Assembly (NCBI GenBank): GCA_036405195.1
Contig: DASWYB010000007.1
Location: forward strand, 1-8,046
Length of the DNA stretch: 8,046 bases
Direction: 5' to 3'
Source of the DNA: DASWYB01 sp036405195
Lineage (GTDB): Bacteria > Patescibacteriota > UBA1384 > 2-12-FULL-50-11 > DASWYB01
Both the position numbers and the translations under genes were made by a program. Of the stretch, positions 1-4,911 are shown in pieces. Every line of letters begins with the position of its first letter. Positions within the stretch are counted from its first letter, which is position 1. The notes beneath the pieces are model-generated. The model had not been told where the DNA came from. It was given only the letters and a program-made list of their open reading frames with translations, and did not search any database.

Positions 1-100
1 AGGGCATAAATCTAATGTACAGCGGTTCTAAAAAGACAACAATACCAGAACCCTACCAAACTCTTGACCATTTTACCTGAAATAGAGAGTTTTGTGAAGC

Positions 101-913
101 TTAGGGGAGCATTTCGATCACAGGGGCAGGGCGAATGTTCAAAAATTCTACATACTGCTTTGCTGAGCAAACAAAGAACGCTTCGGCATAGTTTCCAGCC
201 CCCAGCATGGCCGCTCGGTAACGATTTAAGCCCAGCATGGCGTCTAAGTAGTTGCGGCATAAAAGCTGGCTCTCGTGACATTCTATGGCTTTTTGCTTTG
301 TTTCTTCATACCCATCAAGGCTCAAAATTTTATTGGGGACAATTGGCGTCCATAATTCATACTGCGCAATCTGTAAGTTTTTCAGGCGAGGAGAGGGGAG
401 CCGCTCAATAACAGAAACCAAAGCCCGGTTTAAAGCCTGGCTATCAGGGTGAATATCTAGGAGTGACGGCACATAAATAATGTCTGGGTTAATTTCGTCT
501 ACCGTCTCTAGAAGCTGAAAAATAAGGTCTTCCGTAACGGGAAAGCGTTCATCCAAGTCCCAATACGTTGGATGAACCTCCACCGGTAATACGCCAAAAG
601 CAGCGATTTGCTCCTTGCGTCGCTTTGGGCCGAGCGATTTGCTCATTCGTCCCGTATTGGTGCCTCGTCGACCGGCAGTAAACGTTACGACTGCCACAGG
701 AGCTTTGAGCTTGCCGTACCAGGCCATTGTGCCACCCATAGCCATAACTTCATCTCCCGGGTGGCCAGAAAGAATAAGTGGGCGAGACCCAAGCGGCTTA
801 ATGAGCTGAGAGAATTCCGCCCCGCTTGAAAATGCGGTAATCAAACCTTTTAGTTTAAGCTGCTTAAAAACCGTGTACGCGCTACGGGCGTAACGGGTTA
901 GTAAATCTTTCAT
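101..913 (-). CDS. PIG-L/LmbE-family deacetylase-like protein with altered active site
   Basis: This 270-residue protein has the PIG-L (LmbE) fold signature. Family members are zinc-dependent N-deacetylases of GlcNAc-type sugars and related amides. After a basic N-terminal extension of about 44 residues comes the first-strand motif SGHPGDE (H51, G53, D54, E55) with the following GGT at 60-62. The second motif is DIHPDSQALN (H155, D157, S158). C-terminal family blocks are YELWTP (185-190), H213-x-SQ and GAGNYAEAFF (238-247). Against the family consensus HPDDE/HPDH, the usual catalytic-base Asp is Gly53 and the third zinc ligand His is Ser158, so classical deacetylation is doubtful. H51, D54 and H155 remain. 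The ATG overlaps the gltX stop by four bases (ATGA), which implies translational coupling as the last gene of the yraN-gltX unit. There is no signal peptide. Family assignment is firm; the substrate is unknown. Confidence 0.85.
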   Translation of the reverse strand: MKDLLTRYARSAYTVFKQLKLKGLITAFSSGAEFSQLIKPLGSRPLILSGHPGDEVMAMGGTMAWYGKLKAPVAVVTFTAGRRGTNTGRMSKSLGPKRRKEQIAAFGVLPVEVHPTYWDLDERFPVTEDLIFQLLETVDEINPDIIYVPSLLDIHPDSQALNRALVSVIERLPSPRLKNLQIAQYELWTPIVPNKILSLDGYEETKQKAIECHESQLLCRNYLDAMLGLNRYRAAMLGAGNYAEAFFVCSAKQYVEFLNIRPAPVIEMLP

Positions 914-2376
914 GAGGCAAGTAACGCCTGAGCGTAAGCAATTCGTTTAAGAGATTCATCTTTCCCCAGAATTGCCAAGACATCAAACGTACTGGGAGAA
1001 GCGGGGAGTCCCGTTAATGCCACCCGGAGAGGCCAGAGCAAATCACCGACTTTAAGGTCATGCTCTACTCCAACCTGGCGAAGATATTGTTCAAGCGAAT
1101 CGTGCGACCAATCTTCAAGCGAAGAAAGAGCCGATACACTTATCTCGAGCACTCGGGAAACATCTTCGAGCGTCTGTTTTTTAGCAGGTAACAGGTTGGG
1201 GTCGTACGCCTCAGGAGCCACGAAGTAGAAATAGGTATGCTCAGCAAAGTCCTTTAAGGTGACGAGTCGCTCATGGACTGAAGCAATAATCGCGGGCATT
1301 TTTTCTGAGTATTCATCGAACCGTTCGAGTATAACCGGATCTTTTCGAACATCGTAGTACTCGTAAAGCCGACTCGAGAGTTCTCGAGAAGACAGACGGC
1401 GGATATACTGTCCATTAAACCAGTCAAGCCGGGTTGCATCAAAAACGGCCGGGCTCTTTTGCAGCCCTTTGACATCAAATTTCTTAATTAATTCATCGAG
1501 AGAGAAGAGTTCTTCATCCGTACCACTCGACCAACCAATGAGTGCCAAGAAGTTAATCAAGGCTTCTGGCAAATATCCATCAATTTCGTATTCAAATACC
1601 GGCTTAGCACCGTGACGTTTCGAGAGCTTCCCTTTATCCGGACCCAGAATAACCGGAAAATGGATATATTCAGGCAGATCCCACCCTAAGGCCTCATGGA
1701 GCTGAACATGCTTGGGCACTGAAGAGAGCCACTCATCGCCTCGAGTTACGTGACTAATTTCCATTAGGTGGTCATCTACCACGTGCGCTAAATGATAGGT
1801 TGGGAAACCGTCAGCTTTGATCATTACAAAATCGTCGGTGAGATTATTGGCAAATCGGACCTCACCACGAATGAGATCAACGACTACCGTTTCACCTTCT
1901 TGTGGCATCTTAAAACGGATTACATAGGAATCACCCGCCGCAATTCGCGCCTGCGCTTGCTCGAGCGGCAGATCACGATACCCCCACCGGTTATCATAGC
2001 GAGGAGGAAGCTTGGCCGCCTCTTGTTCGCTGCGCATATGCGCTAACTCTTCACCCGTTGCAAAACAATAGTAAGCTTTGCCCTCGGCGATAAGTTTTTC
2101 CGCCGCCTCCTTATAGAGATCGAGGCGGTCCGATTGACGGACATAGGGCAAGCCGTCGTACAAATCAGGTGTCAAGCCGAGCCACTCCATTAAAACCAAG
2201 AGCCGATCTACCGCTCCTTCTACCAGGCGACCTTGATCAGTGTCTTCGACGCGTAAGAAAAATTCCCCGCCATGGTGACGGGCAAAAAGATACGTAAAAA
2301 GGGCCGTACGGGCGTTACCCAAATGCCAATCACCAGTTGGACTTGGGGCAATTCGGACTCTGATTGGTTTTGACAT
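910..2376 (-). CDS. gltX: glutamyl-tRNA synthetase
   Basis: A full-length 488-residue class I aminoacyl-tRNA synthetase that attaches glutamate to tRNA(Glu) in the cytoplasm. The Rossmann catalytic domain begins with RIAPSPTG and carries the HIGH-type motif as H18-L-G-N21, followed by ARTAL. The family blocks LRVEDTD (41-47) and FPTYHLAHVVDDHL (191-204) are present, as is RGDEW (212-216). The second signature is the KMSKS-type KLSKR at 250-254. The helical anticodon-binding region occupies roughly residues 320-488 and the length is normal. The start is supported by GAGGAG at 2382-2387, five bases upstream, which overlaps the yraN stop codon. The stop overlaps the start of the PIG-L gene. Whether the enzyme is discriminating or also charges tRNA(Gln), for GatCAB conversion, cannot be told from this window. 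Confidence 0.97.
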   Translation of the reverse strand: MSKPIRVRIAPSPTGDWHLGNARTALFTYLFARHHGGEFFLRVEDTDQGRLVEGAVDRLLVLMEWLGLTPDLYDGLPYVRQSDRLDLYKEAAEKLIAEGKAYYCFATGEELAHMRSEQEAAKLPPRYDNRWGYRDLPLEQAQARIAAGDSYVIRFKMPQEGETVVVDLIRGEVRFANNLTDDFVMIKADGFPTYHLAHVVDDHLMEISHVTRGDEWLSSVPKHVQLHEALGWDLPEYIHFPVILGPDKGKLSKRHGAKPVFEYEIDGYLPEALINFLALIGWSSGTDEELFSLDELIKKFDVKGLQKSPAVFDATRLDWFNGQYIRRLSSRELSSRLYEYYDVRKDPVILERFDEYSEKMPAIIASVHERLVTLKDFAEHTYFYFVAPEAYDPNLLPAKKQTLEDVSRVLEISVSALSSLEDWSHDSLEQYLRQVGVEHDLKVGDLLWPLRVALTGLPASPSTFDVLAILGKDESLKRIAYAQALLAS

Positions 2377-2385
2377 ACTGACTCC

Positions 2386-2736
2386 TCACTCTCCAATAGC
2401 AAACGGGTAATGGGTTACGCTCGCTTGGCTGGTGGCAAAGTTATCGAGCGTAATTACATCAATCCGAACAGGTTTATTATACTCTGCCTCGACCACTTTG
2501 GCCAACTTGCGTAGCGTAGCTTGTTTCGACCGGGTCACCATCTCTACTGCCTCGCCATACATCGACGATTTTTTCGCTTTTACTTCAATCACAATCATAT
2601 GAGTGCCATTGGTTGCCAAGATATCGATCTCACCGAACCGATAGTGCAAATTCCGCCCAACTACCTGCCACCCCAACTGCTCGATAAATAAAACAGCGGC
2701 TTCTTCCCCACTATTTCCAACGGACCGAGTATTCAT
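2386..2736 (-). CDS. YraN/UPF0102 family nuclease-fold protein
   Basis: A 116-residue member of the UPF0102 (YraN) family, a small PD-(D/E)xK restriction-endonuclease-like fold whose cellular role is poorly defined. Visible hallmarks are the N-terminal MNTRSVGNSGEEAA block, the core GEIDIL at 35-40 with Asp38, and the strand VIEVKAK with Glu51 and Lys53. Further along are YGEAV, K71 and the C-terminal strand RIDVI at 91-95. Length fits the family (about 115-130). I chose the ATG at 2736 because the family typically begins MNTR-x-x-G. An in-frame GTG at 2751 would add only five residues and sits on the terminator tail of rplS. No good Shine-Dalgarno precedes the ATG; a TATGAT six bases upstream could make the message leaderless. 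It is followed by gltX after nine bases. Confidence 0.92.
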   Translation of the reverse strand: MNTRSVGNSGEEAAVLFIEQLGWQVVGRNLHYRFGEIDILATNGTHMIVIEVKAKKSSMYGEAVEMVTRSKQATLRKLAKVVEAEYNKPVRIDVITLDNFATSQASVTHYPFAIGE

Positions 2737-2750
2737 ACCCCTATCATACA

Positions 2751-2773
2751 CAAATCCCGCCAGTGAGGCGGGA
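2751..2773 (-). terminator. intrinsic terminator behind rplS
   Basis: A perfect 7-bp stem, TCCCGCC/GGCGGGA (2767-2773 with 2755-2761), encloses a five-base loop at 2762-2766. Read on the minus strand it lies 28 bases after the rplS stop and is followed by only TTTGTGT. The U-tract is short, so termination may be partial and leave read-through into yraN and gltX. Confidence 0.6.
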
Positions 2774-2800
2774 CTTAATGCATTCGTTTATGAATAAAAG

Positions 2801-3355
2801 TTATTCTTTATTTTCAGCTGCTTCAGATTCAGCATCTGCAGCTTCTTCGGTTGGAGCAACTTCTTCTGCGGGAGCTTCAACTTCTGTTGGCTCCTCTGTT
2901 TCAACAGATTGCTCAGCTTCGGTTGATTCTTCAGGAGATTCCATTGCTGGTTCTTCAACTTCGGCAACAACTTCGTCTTCGACTTGGCCTTCATGCCACT
3001 GATCGGTGCTCTTTACTTCGCCAGCGAGGCGAGCAGCGCGCCCAAAGCGTTCGCGGAGGTAGTAAAGACGAGCCTGGCGGACTTTACCGCTTTTCACACG
3101 CTCAACCTTAACTACGTTTGGCGAATGAAGAGGGAATGTACGTTCAACACCAACGCCAGAGGCAATGCGACGAACCACAAAACTGGAGTTAATAGCCTTA
3201 CCACCGCGAACAGCCATAACGACACCTTCGAAAATCTGAACGCGTTCTTTGTTTCCTTCACGAATTTTCTGGTGAACACGAACGGTGTCCCCAGGGCGAA
3301 GTTCCGGAACACTGCGCTTTAATGATGAGAGAGTGAAATGTTTGATTGCATCCAT
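2801..3355 (-). CDS. rplS: 50S ribosomal protein L19 with acidic C-terminal extension
   Basis: L19 lies at the 30S-50S interface of the ribosome. Residues 1 to about 118 match the whole family: RPGDTVRVHQKIREG, then ERVQIFEGVV, FVVRRIASGVGVERTFPLHSP, and the closing KVRQARLYYLRERFGRAARL. A normal L19 of about 115 residues ends here. This protein continues for about 64 residues with a low-complexity tail rich in Glu, Ala, Pro, Val and Thr; 26 of the last 63 residues are Asp or Glu and only one is Lys, so the tail is probably disordered. I place the start at the ATG at 3355 (184 residues), seven bases from the Shine-Dalgarno AAGGA at 3363-3367. An upstream in-frame TTG at 3370 would overlap that site. 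The gene has its own promoter and a terminator, so it is probably monocistronic. Confidence 0.96.
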   Translation of the reverse strand: MDAIKHFTLSSLKRSVPELRPGDTVRVHQKIREGNKERVQIFEGVVMAVRGGKAINSSFVVRRIASGVGVERTFPLHSPNVVKVERVKSGKVRQARLYYLRERFGRAARLAGEVKSTDQWHEGQVEDEVVAEVEEPAMESPEESTEAEQSVETEEPTEVEAPAEEVAPTEEAADAESEAAENKE

Positions 3356-3362
3356 AGCAAAT

Positions 3363-3367
3363 TCCTT
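3363..3367 (-). promoter_or_regulatory. ribosome binding site fixing the rplS start
   Basis: AAGGA on the minus strand lies seven bases before the ATG at 3355. It overlaps the alternative TTG start region (3368-3370) and so favours the ATG. Confidence 0.75.
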
Positions 3368-3389
3368 CAAGGAGATATATTACTCAAGA

Positions 3390-3418
3390 ATTATAACTTT
3401 TTTTATTCAAAGAAGCAA
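3390..3418 (-). promoter_or_regulatory. sigma70-like promoter of rplS
   Basis: On the minus strand a perfect -10 TATAAT (3390-3395) follows a -35 TTGCTT (3413-3418) with exactly 17 bases between them. Transcription would begin near 3383, giving an untranslated leader of about 28 bases before the rplS ATG. The promoter sits immediately behind the terminator of the upstream unit. Confidence 0.75.
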
Positions 3419-3423
3419 GAGAC

Positions 3424-3462
3424 AAAAAGGGGCCAGCGCGGAAGCGTCCGCGCAAGCCCCTT
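3424..3462 (-). terminator. strong intrinsic terminator closing the rpmA-ORF A-ORF B unit
   Basis: The outer stem AAGGGGC/GCCCCTT (3427-3433 with 3456-3462) and the inner stem GCGCGGA/TCCGCGC (3436-3442 with 3447-3453) are separated by a 2x2 internal loop and capped by a four-base loop at 3443-3446. On the minus strand the structure runs directly into TTTTT (3424-3428), so it terminates transcription arriving from ORF B, 24 bases after its stop codon. Confidence 0.88.
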
Positions 3463-3486
3463 CTAAAGCCTAGCACCCCAGGAGAA

Positions 3487-4011
3487 TCAGTGGCTCATTT
3501 CCTGGTAGGCCTCGTATATGGCGTCCCCGTGCTCGATACGGGACTGCCGTGCCCGAAGCTCACGCGTCAACGCATAATCTCGGAGACCTCCCAGTTCGAA
3601 ACGAAGCAGCACCCCCTGGAGGGAGGCCGCCTGTTCTTCCGGCTTCGACTTCTCGATGATCAGGAATTCATACTGCTGGTACTCCACCCTCAGCGCGTAG
3701 GCAGAGGCAAGCTCGTTGCCGTCCTCGTCGAAGAGGAGGGTTACAAGCAAGAGCACGAGCTGCTCCGGAAGCATCTTGCGCAACTCGCCTTCCGGCTTCG
3801 CTGTCAAAGACGCTTCCGTAATACGCTCACCGCGAATGGGCATGCCGTCAAAGTAGACGTCGCTTCCGACTATCTTGACAGGCCCCACGGTTACCTGCGC
3901 TGCACTACTGACGAATTCCTCGTCATGTCCCGCCATGTTTCCCAGGAGACCTGGGAGAGGTTGCTTTTCTGCTGGCGCTTGCGCCGAGTTCGATGTGCCT
4001 ACTACGGCCAT
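3487..4011 (-). CDS. hypothetical protein (ORF B), downstream of rpmA
   Basis: An unrecognised 174-residue acidic protein. The first 25 residues look flexible (Ala, Pro, Gln, Ser). Residues about 33-75 alternate like short beta strands (AAQVTVGPVKIVGSDVYFDG), and a Leu/Val-rich stretch LVLLLVTLLF at 85-94 is too short for a confident membrane segment. The C-terminal third is charged and probably helical (RELRARQSRIEHGDAIYEAY). No signal peptide or catalytic motif is visible. Evidence that it is real: AAGGA at 4020-4024 lies eight bases before the ATG, G is strongly preferred at codon position 1, and a strong terminator follows the stop. Six of seven Asp codons are GAC and GAG outnumbers GAA (11 to 9), suggesting higher third-position GC than neighbours. 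ORF A ends 21 bases upstream. Function unknown. Confidence 0.7.
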   Translation of the reverse strand: MAVVGTSNSAQAPAEKQPLPGLLGNMAGHDEEFVSSAAQVTVGPVKIVGSDVYFDGMPIRGERITEASLTAKPEGELRKMLPEQLVLLLVTLLFDEDGNELASAYALRVEYQQYEFLIIEKSKPEEQAASLQGVLLRFELGGLRDYALTRELRARQSRIEHGDAIYEAYQEMSH

Positions 4012-4019
4012 TTTCAGGT

Positions 4020-4024
4020 TCCTT
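4020..4024 (-). promoter_or_regulatory. ribosome binding site of ORF B
   Basis: AAGGA on the minus strand lies eight bases before the ATG at 4011, inside the 21-base gap after the ORF A stop codon. It supports translation of the minus strand here rather than the long open plus-strand frame. Confidence 0.65.
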
Positions 4025-4032
4025 ACGGTTGG

Positions 4033-4374
4033 TTACGATACTACACGTGAACGGAAGAAGGGGAGGCGGAAGACTCGAAGCACTCGTTCATTGCGTGAAC
4101 ATAGCACCTTCTCTTCGGCGATTCCTTCTTCTTCCGGCACAGCCGGGCGCACCATCAGGACGCTCCCCTCCATGTAGAATCTAAATCCCGGAGGAGGAGT
4201 TACCTTTGCTTTACCGTTTGCGCCGATAGCCACTACGGCAGCCATGCTGCTGATCTGAAGTTCCCCAATGGGTCCTTCACTAAGCAGCTCTTCATCATCA
4301 GCCCCACACGTTACCACGAGTCTCACCCCCTTCTCATGCGCGTGGTTCGGACATACTACGTCCGAAGAGGCCAA
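4033..4374 (-). CDS. hypothetical protein (ORF A), between rpmA and ORF B
   Basis: An unrecognised small protein of 113 residues from a TTG at 4374, or 94 residues from a GTG at 4317. The TTG is preceded by GAGG at a tight spacing of four bases. The GTG is preceded by AAGGGGG at eight bases. The inverted repeats that fill 4313-4411 suggest the first 19 codons may be leader RNA instead. The body from about residue 24 reads GADDEELLSEGPIGELQISS, then an Ala/Val/Gly-rich strand-like stretch, PPPGFRFYMEGSVLMVRPA, an acidic PEEEGIAEE turn and a basic C-terminus ending FFRSRVVS. It has two Cys (residues 8 and 23) near the N-terminus and one near the C-terminus, but no metal motif, signal peptide or membrane segment. 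It is probably cotranscribed with rpmA and ORF B. No family recognised; start uncertain. Confidence 0.55.
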   Translation of the reverse strand: MASSDVVCPNHAHEKGVRLVVTCGADDEELLSEGPIGELQISSMAAVVAIGANGKAKVTPPPGFRFYMEGSVLMVRPAVPEEEGIAEEKVLCSRNERVLRVFRLPFFRSRVVS

Positions 4375-4382
4375 AGTGCCTC
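4313..4382 (-). other. three adjacent inverted repeats at the start of ORF A
   Basis: In minus-strand order: GAGGC/GCCTC (4378-4382 with 4367-4371, loop of six), TTCGGAC/GTCCGAA (4360-4366 with 4346-4352, loop of seven) and ACCACG/CGTGGT (4341-4346 with 4313-4318, loop of 22). The last loop contains AAGGGGG, and the candidate GTG start at 4315-4317 lies in its stem. The second and third stems share one base (4346), so they are abutting or slightly competing. With the hairpin at 4386-4411 they form a nearly continuous structured stretch of about 100 bases. Confidence 0.45.
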
Positions 4383-4385
4383 AGA

Positions 4386-4411
4386 GTACAAGCGAAGTTA
4401 TTCGCTTGCAC
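4386..4411 (-). other. hairpin directly downstream of rpmA
   Basis: A perfect 8-bp stem CAAGCGAA/TTCGCTTG (4401-4408 with 4389-4396) with a four-base loop extends by two more pairs past one mismatch. It lies nine bases after the rpmA stop codon. There is no U-tract after it on the minus strand, so it looks less like a terminator than a stabilising or processing hairpin in a longer transcript. Confidence 0.55.
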
Positions 4412-4420
4412 GAGAGATAC

Positions 4421-4702
4421 TTAAACCTCGGTATCAACGTGAACAACACGCTTCTCGCGAAGCTGGTTGTTAAAGTTGCGAACTCGTTTTACCTGGAAAC
4501 GAACAACGCCACCAATTTTGGCAAAAAGAGTGTCGTCGCCTCCACGGCCGACGTTCTCACCCGCATAAAATTTGCTGCCGCGCTGACGCACTAAAATATC
4601 GCCAGCGTGAACTGTCTGACTACCAAATGTTTTAACGCCCAAGCGTTTTGCAACGCTGTCGCGTAAGTTTTTTGTCGAGCCTTTACCTTTTGTATGTGCC
4701 AT
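4421..4702 (-). CDS. rpmA: 50S ribosomal protein L27
   Basis: A complete 93-residue L27, a protein of the large subunit whose N-terminal tail reaches the peptidyl transferase centre. The family signature is clear throughout: MAHTKGKGST, RDSVAKRLGVK, the block VHAGDILVRQRGSKFYAGENVGRG (residues 31-54), then DDTLFAKIGGVVRFQ. It begins directly with MAH, so there is no cleaved N-terminal extension of the kind removed by Prp protease in Firmicutes. The last 20 residues are basic and less conserved. The Shine-Dalgarno AGAGGTGAT contains GAGG at 4707-4710, four bases from the ATG. It is the first gene of the unit starting at the promoter at 4779-4807. Its usual partner rplU (L21) is not next to it; instead dnaE lies divergently upstream. 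Confidence 0.97.
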   Translation of the reverse strand: MAHTKGKGSTKNLRDSVAKRLGVKTFGSQTVHAGDILVRQRGSKFYAGENVGRGGDDTLFAKIGGVVRFQVKRVRNFNNQLREKRVVHVDTEV

Positions 4703-4727
4703 ATCACCTCTTTTTCGTGTTAGAAGA

Positions 4728-4747
4728 GATAAGTTGTTGTACTTATC
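4728..4747. promoter_or_regulatory. inverted repeat in the rpmA leader
   Basis: A perfect 7-bp inverted repeat, GATAAGT/ACTTATC (4728-4734 and 4741-4747), with a six-base spacer. It lies inside the predicted untranslated leader of rpmA, 25 to 45 bases before the ATG. It could be an RNA hairpin or a DNA operator; nothing shows which. Confidence 0.45.
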
Positions 4748-4778
4748 CCTAGTGCCAAGCCTTTTAAATAGTGGTTAC

Positions 4779-4807
4779 AGTATACATGGATTCATCACTT
4801 TGAGCAA
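4779..4807 (-). promoter_or_regulatory. sigma70-like promoter of rpmA
   Basis: On the minus strand the -10 TATACT (4779-4784) follows the -35 TTGCTC (4802-4807) with exactly 17 bases between. The predicted start is near 4772, giving a leader of about 70 bases. The -35 resembles the TTGCTT of the rplS promoter and the spacing is identical. Confidence 0.65.
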
Positions 4808-4847
4808 GTCCCATAACCGAGCAAACACGCCTGTGCGATTATCAGGC

Positions 4848-4877
4848 TTGGAGATAAGCGGCACCGTAGGGTATGCT
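4848..4877 (+). promoter_or_regulatory. weak candidate promoter of dnaE
   Basis: TTGGAG (4848-4853) and TATGCT (4872-4877) are separated by 18 bases on the plus strand and would place the transcription start near 4884, some 28 bases before the dnaE ATG. Both hexamers are imperfect, so this is tentative. If real, it rules out the in-frame ATG at 4873 as the dnaE start. Confidence 0.35.
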
Positions 4878-4911
4878 GAGGGACGAGTTAGAAGGAAGGG
4901 AAGATCTGCCT

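Noticed and set aside
24..52. Inverted repeat GGTTCT/AGAACC downstream of the PIG-L gene as a terminator
   Set aside because: The loop is 17 bases, the stem only six, and the T-run lies in the loop instead of after the stem. I see no convincing terminator in 1-100.
12..281. 89-codon minus-strand frame overlapping the 3' end of the PIG-L gene
   Set aside because: It is mostly inside the PIG-L coding sequence in another frame and has no recognisable protein features.
2763..3111. Ser/Ala- and Leu/Gln-rich open frames opposite and beside the end of rplS
   Set aside because: These are mirror frames of the repetitive GAA/GCA codons encoding the acidic L19 tail; the compositions are by-products of that repeat.
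3490..4050. Long open plus-strand frame (186 codons, GTG start with AGGAG nearby) opposite ORF B
   Set aside because: Its codons are in register with ORF B on the other strand. The minus strand shows the G-first codon bias of coding DNA, has its own Shine-Dalgarno and is followed by a terminator. The plus translation is rich in Arg, Cys, His and Trp, as antisense frames often are.
3487..4374. ORF A and ORF B as a duplicated gene pair
   Set aside because: Both contain a DEE segment and short strand-like stretches ending near PEE, but no consistent alignment holds over more than a few residues.
4389..4408. Hairpin after rpmA as an intrinsic terminator
   Set aside because: The stem is good but the minus-strand sequence after it (TACTCTGAGG) has no U-tract, and ORFs A and B have no promoter of their own visible downstream.
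4873..4911. In-frame upstream ATG of dnaE at 4873
   Set aside because: It would add 13 charged residues before the conserved FVHLHVHS start, lacks a spaced Shine-Dalgarno and overlaps the candidate -10 element.
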